This document shows, one piece after another, positions 1-10,089 of a stretch of 64,000 nt of DNA (position 1 is its first letter; each line of letters starts with the position of its first letter). The notes beneath the pieces were generated by a model that saw nothing but the letters and a program-made list of their open reading frames with translations, ran no database searches and had not been told where the DNA came from. Origin of the DNA: Myxococcales bacterium (GTDB taxonomy: Bacteria > Myxococcota_A > Polyangia > Polyangiales > JADJMO01); NCBI GenBank assembly GCA_016709545.1, contig JADJMO010000006.1:124001-188000 (forward strand), read 5' to 3'. The translations under genes were made by a program, and so were the position numbers.

Positions 1-136
1 CGGCCTGCTTGGTGACCCCGACCTCGTCGGCCACGGCCTGGATCGGCGTCGCGTCGAAGCCGCGCGCCGCGAACAGGCGCAGGGCCGCCGCGAGGGCGCC
101 GCTCTTGACGTCGGGGGTCTCCGCCTGCGCGACCAT
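1..136 (-). CDS. TetR-family regulator, N-terminal part (cut by window edge)
   Basis: The reverse strand from an ATG at 136 encodes about 45 residues containing a typical TetR helix-turn-helix start: a short tail, then 'ALRLFAARGFDATPIQAVA' and 'DEVGVTKQA'. TetR proteins are dimeric ligand-responsive repressors; the N-terminal third binds DNA and the C-terminal part, lost here beyond position 1, binds the ligand. The start is followed immediately by the recognisable fold, and the DNA just upstream (137-165) is unusually AT-rich for this window, as expected of a promoter. The ligand and targets cannot be deduced. The call rests on the helix-turn-helix pattern only. Confidence 0.75.
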   Translation of the reverse strand, partial: MVAQAETPDVKSGALAAALRLFAARGFDATPIQAVADEVGVTKQA

Positions 137-407
137 GTGGTTGGTTATTGCTTCCAATGGTAAGCAGGCGCGGGGGGGGTCGCCGGAGGCCTGCGCTGTC
201 GAGCCCCTTGTTGCTCCGAGCCGACGGGGGCGCTGCCTCAGGTCGATGCGCTGAGGTCCACAGGGTCAGAGGACGGCCCGGGCTCGATGGTCCGCCTGAC
301 GTTGTTGTCTGCGTCGGCTGCTCGACGAGGGGTGACCGCAGGAGGGCTGCCCTGCCGGGGGGCGCCCCTTTTGCGCGCCGGCGTCGCAAAGGGCACCTTC
401 CCCTGAG
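137..407. other. Intergenic stretch, 271 bp
   Basis: This is the longest gene-free stretch in the window, lying upstream of the TetR fragment and downstream of the Nudix gene, both on the minus strand. Apart from the AT-rich promoter-like segment next to the TetR start and some short GC-rich self-complementary runs, I see no conserved gene, tRNA or repeat in it. Confidence 0.5.
141..157. promoter_or_regulatory. Possible operator/promoter of the TetR gene
   Basis: A 17-bp element with inverted ends (TTGG, nine bases, CCAA) lies 5 bp upstream of the TetR start, inside the only AT-rich patch nearby. TetR genes often bind a palindrome at their own promoter. The arms are only four bases, so this is weak. 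Confidence 0.25.
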
Positions 408-902
408 CTACGCGAAGCGTCCGACGTCTATTTTGTCGGCGGGCAACTCTGCCGCGAACGCCGCGGTCACCAGCCGGGTCTGGCCCTCGTGGATCTTCAC
501 CAGCGCCGCCTCCCGCCCGAACCACGCGGCGCGGTCCACCTCCGGGATGCGCATCTTCTTCCCGGAGCGCGGCGGCCAGTCGATCTCGATCTCGTTCGAG
601 CGGATCTTCGTCGCGTCGAGGTCTCCGCGCGCGCAGTATCCGTGCACCGTCTTGCCCGACTTGAGCCGCACGTTGCCGAGATCGACGTAGGGTCCCGCAG
701 GCGCTTCGACGCCGAGCTCCTCCGAGAGCTCCCGGCGCGCCGCGCTGAGATGATCCTCGTCGGCTTCGACGAGCCCCTTCGGCAGGCTCCACGCGCCGTC
801 GTCCTTCTTCGCCCAGAACGGGCCGCCGGGGTGCACGAGCAGGATCTCGCGCGCCTCGCCATCGCCGCGCACGAGCGCCACCGCTGCCGAGGTCTGGGCC
901 AT
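408..902 (-). CDS. Nudix hydrolase
   Basis: A 164-aa Nudix protein. It carries a complete Nudix box at residues 43-65: G43, then E49, R57-E58, E61-E62 and G64, with exact Gx5Ex7REUxEExGU spacing. The family cleaves nucleoside diphosphates linked to another group X, using Mg2+ held by the box glutamates. The N-terminal strand (AAVALVRG) and 'W(S)LPKG' lead-in are also typical, resembling diadenosine-polyphosphate and ADP-ribose hydrolases; the substrate is not determined. It is the last gene of a minus-strand run starting with a lipoprotein and a sirtuin, 42 bp after the barrel-like gene. Sirtuins release O-acetyl-ADP-ribose, a known Nudix substrate, so the pairing may be functional (inference). 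Confidence 0.88.
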   Translation of the reverse strand: MAQTSAAVALVRGDGEAREILLVHPGGPFWAKKDDGAWSLPKGLVEADEDHLSAARRELSEELGVEAPAGPYVDLGNVRLKSGKTVHGYCARGDLDATKIRSNEIEIDWPPRSGKKMRIPEVDRAAWFGREAALVKIHEGQTRLVTAAFAAELPADKIDVGRFA

Positions 903-944
903 GTAGGAGAGCGCACCCGAGGCGCGCGGGCGCGTAAAGCCTGC

Positions 945-1670
945 TCAGAACACGCGCAGCTTCGGCGAGACCCCGAGCAACACGCCGAACCGATCGCCGG
1001 GTGTGAGGAGGCCGCCGAAGCCGACCAGGCTGAAGTCGCACCACTCGGTGGTGCGCGCGAGGCCCAGCGTGGCTGCGAGTTGGTGCGGGTCCTCGGTGAG
1101 GAAGCGCTGACCCGCGATCTCCCCGAGCAGGGCCCACGACTCCGAGAGCGCCCACGTGGCGTCGAGGCCCACCTGCGCCGCCACCGCGCGCGGCAGATCG
1201 ACCGTCCGTGCGTCCACGAGCAGCCCCGCGTTGACCACCACGGTGACGCTCCGCACCGTGCGACCGAGGAGCAGCAACCCCTCGGCGCCGATGCCGCGCG
1301 CACCCTGCACGGCGAGCCGCGGTCCGAGCTGTACGCCGAACGCCCACGCGGTGTGCTGCTCGGCATCCCGCGCGTCGAACACCCCGATCTTGGTGGAGAG
1401 CCACAGCGGATCCCACACGCGGCTGGAGGGCTGGCCCGCGTCGCCCACCCAGGACACGGCGCCGTCGATGCCGAGCTCCACGCGCGAGGAGAGGCCGAGG
1501 TCGAGCTCCCAGTCGAGGACGAAGAACCGACGCGGGTCGCCGCGCATCGTGCCGACCTGCAGGTCGAGCTCCACCACCCCCGACTCCTCGAGCTCGAGAT
1601 CGGTGGGCTCGAAGCGGCTCCGCGCGAGGACGGCTGGCACGAGCAGCGGGAGCAAGGCGAGGGCGGCCAC
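945..1670 (-). CDS. Predicted secreted beta-barrel-like protein, unknown function
   Basis: A 241-aa protein not recognised as a named family. It begins with GTG and a hydrophobic stretch (AALALLPLLVPAVLA) that reads as a signal peptide with a short basic-poor n-region. The rest alternates short amphipathic strands (VELDLQVG, FFVLDWELDLGLSSRVELGIDGAVSW, LWLSTKIGVF, LRVF at the end), a pattern typical of outer-membrane barrels such as those reconstructed from two-component or transporter porin families; it ends in Phe as many barrel proteins do. Its start lies 3 bp after the sirtuin stop, so translation is probably coupled. Function is unknown. Confidence 0.6.
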   Translation of the reverse strand: MAALALLPLLVPAVLARSRFEPTDLELEESGVVELDLQVGTMRGDPRRFFVLDWELDLGLSSRVELGIDGAVSWVGDAGQPSSRVWDPLWLSTKIGVFDARDAEQHTAWAFGVQLGPRLAVQGARGIGAEGLLLLGRTVRSVTVVVNAGLLVDARTVDLPRAVAAQVGLDATWALSESWALLGEIAGQRFLTEDPHQLAATLGLARTTEWCDFSLVGFGGLLTPGDRFGVLLGVSPKLRVF

Positions 1671-1673
1671 GCG

Positions 1674-2498
1674 TCAGCTCGCGGCGACCGCGGCCTCGAT
1701 CGCCGCGAGCGTCTCGCGCGCGCCGCCGGCGATCCCGATGTGTCCGGCCGGCACCTCGGGCTCGCGCACGTTGATGCGCACGAGGGTGCCCCGACGCGCG
1801 AGGCCGTCGCCGAGCCGCCGCACCGTGGGCACCGCGGTGCCGGCGCCGCACTCGACGATCACGAGCGGCCCGTCGAGGGCGCCGAGCCACGCGGCGAAGC
1901 GCTGCTCCTGGGCGTCGGAGCGGTCGCTCTCCCACTCGCCGTCGCCGAACATGAGCACGTTGGGGCGCATCAGGGCCTTGCACCGCGGGCAGCGCGGCAG
2001 GGGCTCGCGCGCGCGGAACGTGGCCTCGTCGACGTCGGGCACGTAGCCGTCGGCCGTGACGATGCCGACCCCGCAGCCGTGCGTGCACTGCAGGTGGTCG
2101 AGGGCGCCGTGGCACTCGACGATGCGCTCGGGCGAGAACCCGGCGCGCTGGAACTGGCCGTCGACGTTGGAGGTGAAGACGAACGCGCCGCGCGGCGTGC
2201 GGGCCGCGAGGCGCTGCAGGATGGCGAACCCCTCGTGGGGCACGGTCTCGCGGTAGAGCGCGAGGCGGTGGCCGTAGAACCCCCAGGCGAAGGCCGGATC
2301 GCGCGCGAACCACCGCGGGTTGGCGAGCTCGGCGAACGAGAGGCCGAGCTTCGCGTACGGGGGATACGCGCGCCAGAACCCCTCGTTGCCGCGGAAGTCG
2401 GGCAGCCCCGAATCCACCCCCATGCCCGCGCCGGCGGTGACCAGCAGGCCCGCGGCCGAGGCGATCGCTTCTGCGGCGCGCGTGATCGAGTCGTTCAC
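1674..2498 (-). CDS. SIR2-family NAD-dependent deacylase (sirtuin)
   Basis: A 274-aa sirtuin, which removes acyl groups from lysine using NAD+ and releases nicotinamide and O-acyl-ADP-ribose. Visible motifs are the NAD loop 'GAGMGVDSGLPDFRG', 'SNVDGQFQRAG' in place of the usual QNID-H-AG, the catalytic histidine in 'ECHGALDHLQC', and two zinc cysteine pairs (CTHGC, with three residues between the cysteines rather than two, and CPRC), followed by 'RPNVLMFGDG'. These departures place it among divergent bacterial sirtuins. The reading frame is open upstream, but the GTG at 2498 is chosen because it overlaps the lipoprotein stop (GTGA) and gives a normal sirtuin N-terminus. It sits in an operon with a lipoprotein, a barrel-like protein and a Nudix hydrolase. 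Confidence 0.9.
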   Translation of the reverse strand: MNDSITRAAEAIASAAGLLVTAGAGMGVDSGLPDFRGNEGFWRAYPPYAKLGLSFAELANPRWFARDPAFAWGFYGHRLALYRETVPHEGFAILQRLAARTPRGAFVFTSNVDGQFQRAGFSPERIVECHGALDHLQCTHGCGVGIVTADGYVPDVDEATFRAREPLPRCPRCKALMRPNVLMFGDGEWESDRSDAQEQRFAAWLGALDGPLVIVECGAGTAVPTVRRLGDGLARRGTLVRINVREPEVPAGHIGIAGGARETLAAIEAAVAAS

Positions 2499-2948
2499 GG
2501 ACCAGCCTTCTTGGCGGCGCTCGCCGAAGCCGGCGCCGAGGCCGACGCCGACGCCGACGCCGAGGGCGGGGCGCTCGCCGATACGCTCGCCGACGCCGAG
2601 GGCGGGGTCCAGATGACCCCCTCGAGCTTGTCCGGCTCGTCCTTGGGCCGGGGCTCGTTCGGGTAGCACTTGGGCATGCACTCCCCGATCTCGACCAGCC
2701 GCTTGGTGCCCGTCGCGCACGATGCATAACAAGCGTATGCTTTAGGGTCCTTCTGCTTCTTCGCGCCCCACTTCTCGGCGCATTTGCCGATCTCCACGGC
2801 GCGCACGTCCTTGTTCTGGGCGGGCCCGTCGGCGACCGCGATCACGTGCTCGCAGAGCGACTCGGGCGAGACGGTGCAGCCGGCGCAAGCGAACGCGGCC
2901 AAGACGAGGGTGCGGAGCGACACCGCGCGAGAGTACCATCGGCCGCCC

Positions 2949-2950
<2 letters not shown>
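2495..2950 (-). CDS. Small Cys-containing lipoprotein with Ala-Ser repeat tail
   Basis: A 151-aa predicted lipoprotein of unknown function. After a short basic n-region comes the hydrophobic stretch 'SLRTLVLAAFACAGC', ending in a lipobox-like cysteine, then a small domain with several cysteines (SLCEH, IGKCAEKW, YACYASC, ECMPKCY) and a low-complexity tail of alternating Ala and Ser ending in KKAGP. The ATG at 2950 is preferred because a strong Shine-Dalgarno (GAGGAGG) lies six bases upstream; a GTG at 2923 is the alternative. The start overlaps the divergent peptidase start by two bases. The stop overlaps the sirtuin start. The Cys-rich core resembles lipoproteins common in myxobacteria. Confidence 0.65.
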
Positions 2951-5150
<2,200 letters not shown>

Positions 5151-5162
5151 TGTGACCTGAAT

Positions 5163-5175
5163 CAACCTCAGGTTG
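5163..5175. promoter_or_regulatory. 13-bp perfect palindrome upstream of DTG lipoprotein
   Basis: CAACCT-C-AGGTTG is a perfect inverted repeat 32 bp upstream of the lipoprotein ATG at 5208 and just after the peptidase stop. Its left neighbour also allows a second pairing (ACCTGA with TCAGGT). It could be an operator or a weak hairpin; there is no T-tract. Confidence 0.35.
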
Positions 5176-5207
5176 CGCGAGGCGGTCGCGAGGAGTACTC
5201 CGAGCGG

Positions 5208-6476
5208 ATGCGCCTCACCCACCTCTCGCTCGCCGCGTCCCTGATCCTCGCCGGCTGCGCCGACGCCGAGTCGACGGACCTGGTCCCGGCGCGCGATTCG
5301 GGCCGCGCCGACTCCACCGCGAGCGACACGACCACCGGCGACGACACCGCGACCGGCGACGACACGGGCACGGGCACGGACACGGGGTCGAGCAGCGACA
5401 CGGGCAGCTCGGTCGACACGGGAGCGGTGGATACCGGCACCACGTTCGACACGGGCACTCTGGATACCGGCACCGCGTTCGACACGGGCTTCGACACCGG
5501 AACCATCTTCGACTCGGGCCCGCTCGACACGGGCACCGCGTTCGACTCCGGCTTCGATTCGGGCACGACCGACAGCATCGTCGTCATCGACTCCGCGACC
5601 GACACGGGGACCGACACCGGCGTGCTCGCCGACAAGACCACCGGCAAGATCTGCACCTCGGACGTCGACTGCGACCTCACCGGGCTCGGCCTCGGCGTGT
5701 GCACCAACGGCATCTACATCGTCGGTCCGCTGAACCCGACGGCGGTCTGCATGCAGATCGACTTCGGCGGCGGCGACGCCTGCCTACCCACCGACACCAC
5801 CACCATCCGCTTCTGCGACGGCGATACGGGCATCTGCCTCGCGTCGGGCACCGCCGCCGCAACCTGCGAGCCCCGCTGCCAGCTCAAGGGCGACGGCACG
5901 TGGGTCGAGACCTGCGCGGGTAAGAACGCCTGCTACCCCGAGGCGCTCACCACCGCGACCGACGGCAAGACCCTGGTGGTGGGCTCGTGCCAGGGCGGTT
6001 GCGTCACGAGCGCCGACTGCCCGTCGGGCAGCGTGTGCGACGTCGGCCAGAACCTCTGCGTCAACAAGACGTGCACCTCCGACACGGCCTGCAAGACGGC
6101 GTGGGGCACCGGAGCTCCGGCCGCCTGGAAGTGCGACTTCGTCTCGGGCTACTGCAAGTTCATCTACGCCAAGGTGCTCGGCGACGCCTGCACCACCGCG
6201 ACCGACTGTCTCTGCCTCAAGGGCACCACGACCGCAGGCTACTGCACCACGATCTGCAAGGCCGGCAGCACCGGCGAGTGCCCGAGCGGGTACAGCTGCG
6301 ACTCCCTGCTCACCGCCAAGAGCACGACCGGCGCCGACCTCTACACGATGACCTCCCTCCCCGCTGGGCTCAGCGGCTACTGCGTCAAGAACTGCACGAG
6401 CGACCTCGGCTGCCCGACGGGCACGACGTGCAAGCTCTCCGGTGGCATGGGCACCCAGAAGACCTGCCAGCCCTGA
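5208..6476 (+). CDS. Lipoprotein with Asp-Thr-Gly repeat spacer and Cys-rich domain
   Basis: A 422-aa predicted outer lipoprotein of unknown function. It begins with a clear signal and lipobox (LILAGC). Residues about 25-140 are a low-complexity spacer built on DTG/DSG units (SSDTGSSVDTGAVDTG, TFDTGTLDTGTAFDTGFDTG). The remainder is cysteine-rich with repeated 'C-x5-C' type motifs (CTSDVDCDL, CVTSADCPSGSVCD, CTSDTACKTAW, CTTATDCLC, CTSDLGCPTGTTCK), likely disulphide-bonded modules. DTG-type spacers recur in at least three other genes here (17379-18191, 24300-27239 and 45009-45773) and are common in myxobacterial cell-surface proteins. The spacer presumably lifts the Cys modules off the membrane (inference). 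Confidence 0.75.
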   Translation: MRLTHLSLAASLILAGCADAESTDLVPARDSGRADSTASDTTTGDDTATGDDTGTGTDTGSSSDTGSSVDTGAVDTGTTFDTGTLDTGTAFDTGFDTGTIFDSGPLDTGTAFDSGFDSGTTDSIVVIDSATDTGTDTGVLADKTTGKICTSDVDCDLTGLGLGVCTNGIYIVGPLNPTAVCMQIDFGGGDACLPTDTTTIRFCDGDTGICLASGTAAATCEPRCQLKGDGTWVETCAGKNACYPEALTTATDGKTLVVGSCQGGCVTSADCPSGSVCDVGQNLCVNKTCTSDTACKTAWGTGAPAAWKCDFVSGYCKFIYAKVLGDACTTATDCLCLKGTTTAGYCTTICKAGSTGECPSGYSCDSLLTAKSTTGADLYTMTSLPAGLSGYCVKNCTSDLGCPTGTTCKLSGGMGTQKTCQP

Positions 6477-6506
6477 GCGACGCGCGCACCCCGAGAAGAG
6501 CGCCGG

Positions 6507-9119
6507 TCAGCCCGACCGAGCGCTCCGCAGCGCCGCGCTGAGCTCCTCGCTGCTGTACGGCTTGTCGAGCACCACGTGGATCTTCGCGGGCGCGAGGTCG
6601 GCCTCGTCGATCGAGCGCCGCCCCGTGACCATGATGACGGGCAGGTCCTCCCGGAGCTCGTGGACCCGTAGCGCGAGGTCGAACCCGCCGAGCTCAGGCA
6701 TGCTGAGGTCGGTGACGAGGACGTCGAACCGGTTCGGGTCGGCCTGCACCGCGGCGAGCGCCTCGAGCGGCGAAGCGAACGCCGTGACCTCGTAGCCGAG
6801 CATGTCGATCAAGCGCTTGCTCGCGCGCAGGATCGCCTCGTCGTCGTCGACCAGGAGGACCCGCCCGCTGCCGCTGTGGCGCAGCGACGGCGGCTGCTCG
6901 GAGTGCGCGAGGTCCTTGTCGGCGGCCGGCAGGTAGACGTCGAACACCGCCCCCTCGTCTTCGACGCTGTCGACGACGATGACCCCGCCGTGCTCGGTGA
7001 CGATGCCGTGCACGACCGCGAGCCCGAGGCCCGTGCCGACGCCGACGCCCTTGGTGGTGAAGAACGGCTCGAACACGCGGTCGATGGTCGCCGAGCTCAT
7101 GCCGACGCCATCGTCGGCGACGCGTACACGTGCGTAGCGACCCACTGGCACGCCGAGGCCCTCCACCACCGTGACGGCCTCGAGGCCGAGCCGGATGGTC
7201 CCCTTCGGCTTGGCGATCGCCTGCCACGCGTTGGTGCCGAGATTCATCAACACTTGATGGATCTGCGTGCTGTCCATGAGGACGGGCGGTACGCGCTCAC
7301 CGATCTCGGCCACGAGCTCGATGGCCGCCGGGATCCCGGCGCGCAGGAGCCGGGCGACCTCTTGCACGATCGGGTCGAGGCGGGCGACCGCCCGGCGCGC
7401 CGGCTGCTTGCGGCTGAACGCCAGGATGCGACGCACGAGGTCGGTGGCCCGCGTGGTCGCCATCCGGATCTCGTCGAGCTCCACGCTCAGAGGCTCCCCC
7501 GCCGCGAGCGCCTCGTCGGCGAGCTCGAGGTTGCAGGTGATCGCCGCGAGCAGGTTGTTGAAGTCGTGCGCGATGCCGCCGGCCAGCGTGCCGAGCGACT
7601 CCATCTTCTGCGCCTGCCGCAGGCGTCCCTCGAGGAGGGTTCGCTGCTCCTCGGAGCGGCGCCGCTCCCGCAGATCGCGCATCACCGCGAAGTCGAACTG
7701 CCGACCCTCGAACGAGAGCAGATTGGCGGCGATCTCGACCGGGACGAGCTCACCGGACTTGGTGCGCACCTCGGTCTCGAACGCGAGCGCCCCCTTCTCG
7801 CGCAGCTCGGCCCAGTGCGCGGGCCACGCGGCGCGGTCGAACTGCGGGTCGATGTCGTGCACGGTCATGTTCAGGAGCTCGTGGCGGGCGTAGCCGAGGA
7901 GCTGACAGGACGCGGCGTTCACGGACAGGAAACGCGCCGACTCGTCGACCATGTGGAACCCGTCGACGGCGTGCTCGATGCTGAAATCGGCGAGCTCGAG
8001 GGCGGCCTCCCGCTGGCGCTGCTCGGTGATGTCGAGGTTCGCGCCCACCACCCTGCCGTCGGGATACGTCCGATACGACACGGAGTGCACGTGACCTCCC
8101 CGCAGGAGCCGCAGCTCGCCGTTGCCCTCTCCCGAGCGACCGCTCGTCATCTCGTCGAACCACGCGCGGTCCTCCGGTACGTAGAGCTGACGGGCGGTGG
8201 CTCGGTCGAGCACGGTGGTGGGTTCCTGGCCGTGGAGGCGGAACATCTCCTCGGACCAGAACAGGCGCTGCCGGACCGAATCCCACTCCCAGCACCCGAC
8301 GCGCGCGAGGGCCTGGGAGACCCGCAAGAGCTCCTCGCGCCGAGCGAGCTCGTCCTCCGACCGGCGACGGGCGGTGAGGTCGGTCACGGTCCCGACGAAG
8401 CCGATGATCTCGTTGTCGACCGGGAGCGGGACGGACTGTCCGAGGACCCAGCGCTCTTGACCATCGGGCCGCAGGAGCCGGTACTCGAGGCGGAAGTTGC
8501 TGCCTTCGGCGACCGACCGTCGCCACGCCTCGTCGAACGCGGCCCTGCTCTCGGGGTGGAGCGCGCGACGGAATCCGTCGCCCACGGCCTCCTCGGCGCT
8601 CAGCCCGGACATCTCGCACCAGGTCTCGTTGACGTAGGTGCAACGCCCCTCGAGATCCATCTCGCAGACACCGACCGGCGAGGCCGCGAGCAGCGCCTCC
8701 TGGTGCCGATCGCGGGCGCGCAGGGCGACCTCGGCGATGGCGAGGCGCTCCTCGCTGCTGCGCAAGGTGGAGCGAGAGCCCGCGAGCGCCGCGGCGAGGC
8801 GGGCGTGGACGGCGAGCAGGCGCGCGTCGAACGGGCGGGCCAGGAACACGACCGAGTCGGGGACGAACGCGATCGGCTCTCGACCGAGCACGAGCGCGGG
8901 GATGGCCCAGGTGCCGAGCCGGTCGACGAAGGGACGCACCCCCTCGAGCTCCGCGTCCACCACCAGGAGCTCGGGCGTCGAGCGCTCGAGTCTCCACTCG
9001 AGCTGGGCGAGGGGCAGATCGGTGACCCGCCAGCCGAGGGCGCGCGCACAGCTCGCGAGATCGCCGTCGTCCCGCCGGGCGACGAGCCAGACCTCGAGAC
9101 CAGTCCCGCGACCGTCCAC
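6507..9119 (-). CDS. Hybrid sensor histidine kinase with three PAS domains
   Basis: An 870-aa cytoplasmic hybrid kinase; no membrane segment is seen. Order: residues 1-115 resemble a degenerate receiver-like domain (LLVVDAELEG at 51-60, no complete acidic pocket); PAS at about 140-250, 268-368 and 372-490; a HisKA phosphoacceptor helix with His518 in 'GGIAHDFNNLL'; HATPase with the N-box near 627-630 (LGTNAWQA), 'VADDGVGM' and 'GTGLGL' near 695; and a C-terminal receiver with 'LLVDDDE', phosphoacceptor Asp804 in 'VTDLSMPE' and Lys853 in 'LDKPYS'. The sequence predicts a His-to-Asp relay within one protein. Signal and downstream partner are unknown; neighbours are unrelated. The start is a GTG. 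Confidence 0.92.
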   Translation of the reverse strand: MDGRGTGLEVWLVARRDDGDLASCARALGWRVTDLPLAQLEWRLERSTPELLVVDAELEGVRPFVDRLGTWAIPALVLGREPIAFVPDSVVFLARPFDARLLAVHARLAAALAGSRSTLRSSEERLAIAEVALRARDRHQEALLAASPVGVCEMDLEGRCTYVNETWCEMSGLSAEEAVGDGFRRALHPESRAAFDEAWRRSVAEGSNFRLEYRLLRPDGQERWVLGQSVPLPVDNEIIGFVGTVTDLTARRRSEDELARREELLRVSQALARVGCWEWDSVRQRLFWSEEMFRLHGQEPTTVLDRATARQLYVPEDRAWFDEMTSGRSGEGNGELRLLRGGHVHSVSYRTYPDGRVVGANLDITEQRQREAALELADFSIEHAVDGFHMVDESARFLSVNAASCQLLGYARHELLNMTVHDIDPQFDRAAWPAHWAELREKGALAFETEVRTKSGELVPVEIAANLLSFEGRQFDFAVMRDLRERRRSEEQRTLLEGRLRQAQKMESLGTLAGGIAHDFNNLLAAITCNLELADEALAAGEPLSVELDEIRMATTRATDLVRRILAFSRKQPARRAVARLDPIVQEVARLLRAGIPAAIELVAEIGERVPPVLMDSTQIHQVLMNLGTNAWQAIAKPKGTIRLGLEAVTVVEGLGVPVGRYARVRVADDGVGMSSATIDRVFEPFFTTKGVGVGTGLGLAVVHGIVTEHGGVIVVDSVEDEGAVFDVYLPAADKDLAHSEQPPSLRHSGSGRVLLVDDDEAILRASKRLIDMLGYEVTAFASPLEALAAVQADPNRFDVLVTDLSMPELGGFDLALRVHELREDLPVIMVTGRRSIDEADLAPAKIHVVLDKPYSSEELSAALRSARSG

Positions 9120-9197
9120 CCGATCACTCTACGACGTCTTCGCGGAGGATGGCGGGACTCTCCGCGACCTCCGCTCGCGCCGAGCTGTGCAGTTGCG

Positions 9198-9641
9198 TCA
9201 CTCGATCCGCTCGAACTCGACGTGTTCGTCCCGTCGCGCGAAGAACTTGGTCACCTCCACCTTGCGGTGCTCGCCACGGATCCACTTGGAGGCGGCCTCG
9301 AGATCGCCGACCTGCCGGCGGTGCATGGCCTCGGCCGACTCGTAGGGGAAGCGTTGCTTGTAGTAGCCGCAGGAGTCGTGGGCGATGAGCACCACGTGGG
9401 CGATCGCGTGGCCCGTCACCAGGAACGAGAGCGCGTTGCGCACCACGTCGAACGTGCCGAGGCTCGCCGTCGCGATGGAGAGCACGGCGGGGCCGCCCGG
9501 GACCGTGAGGGTGTCGAGGCGTGGGTAGCCGAGCTCGGCGAGGAGCGCCTCCACCGCGTGGGTGAAGCGCCCATCGGAGCAGTACATCGCGAGCGCGTCG
9601 GGGTGCGAGGGCTCGAAGGGTATGGGAGCGCGGAAACGCAT
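9198..9641 (-). CDS. Minimal beta-carbonic-anhydrase-like protein
   Basis: A 147-aa protein with the metal-binding pattern of beta-class carbonic anhydrases: Cys21-Ser-Asp23-Gly-Arg25 (CxDxR) and His88-Asp-Ser-Cys91 (HxxC), separated by 'TVPGGPAVLSIA' where the family has its glycine-rich strand. Beta-carbonic anhydrases interconvert CO2 and bicarbonate at a zinc held by two Cys and one His, with the Asp-Arg dyad controlling activity; all these residues are present. Usual members have 190-230 residues, so this is a compact relative whose activity is unproven. It starts one base after the stop of the upstream lipoprotein gene, indicating coupled translation. Confidence 0.65.
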   Translation of the reverse strand: MRFRAPIPFEPSHPDALAMYCSDGRFTHAVEALLAELGYPRLDTLTVPGGPAVLSIATASLGTFDVVRNALSFLVTGHAIAHVVLIAHDSCGYYKQRFPYESAEAMHRRQVGDLEAASKWIRGEHRKVEVTKFFARRDEHVEFERIE

Positions 9642-9642
9642 G

Positions 9643-10074
9643 TTACTTCTTGCAGTGCCCGGCGGCGCACCGGGGGATGGCGTTGATGTAGCCGAGCTGT
9701 CCCGGCTTCGGTGGCGGAGCGCCTCCGCAGATGGTGGGCGAGCAGCCCTTCACGGTCCCCGCCTTCTCGGCGGCCTTGCAGTAGGCGTCGACCTTCGCGA
9801 CCCACGCGTGGTCGCCGACGGCGGTCTCGCAGCGGAAGCAGCAGTCGAGCCCGTAGTTGGTCGAGCCACAGTCGGCGTCGGTCGTGCAGGCGTCCGTGTG
9901 CGCGGGATAGGTGGAGGCGACGGTGGACGGGGCTGGTTTCGGCGGCGGGCTCGCGGTCGCCGTCGGCGGCGGGGGCGCCGAGGTCGGCCCTTCCTTCGGA
10001 TCGACGATGGGTGTGGAGGCCCCCCTGCACCCGACAGAGAGCACCAGCGAGCACGCACCGAGGACGCGGAGCAT
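9643..10074 (-). CDS. Lipoprotein, Pro-rich spacer and Cys-rich domain
   Basis: A 143-aa predicted lipoprotein of unknown function. Signal with lipobox 'LVLSVGC' at the N-terminus, a spacer rich in Pro, Ala and Thr, then a compact domain with paired cysteines (CTTDADCGST, DCCFRCE, YCKAAEK, GCSPTICGG, RCAAGHCKK). 'ACTTDADC' is the Cys module found in many myxobacterial surface proteins and in the 5208 lipoprotein. It lies in a minus-strand operon between the DUF938 methyltransferase (15 bp) and the carbonic-anhydrase-like gene (1 bp). Confidence 0.7.
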   Translation of the reverse strand: MLRVLGACSLVLSVGCRGASTPIVDPKEGPTSAPPPPTATASPPPKPAPSTVASTYPAHTDACTTDADCGSTNYGLDCCFRCETAVGDHAWVAKVDAYCKAAEKAGTVKGCSPTICGGAPPPKPGQLGYINAIPRCAAGHCKK

Positions 10075-10089
10075 GACCGAGACCGTACC

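Noticed and set aside
137..407. Possible tRNA or small RNA in the longest gap
   Set aside because: GC-rich self-complementary runs exist, but no cloverleaf, conserved loops or terminator could be drawn.
5300..5630. Repetitive DNA in the DTG lipoprotein as a possible CRISPR or satellite array
   Set aside because: The repeats are codon-level Asp-Thr-Gly units of irregular length inside an intact reading frame.
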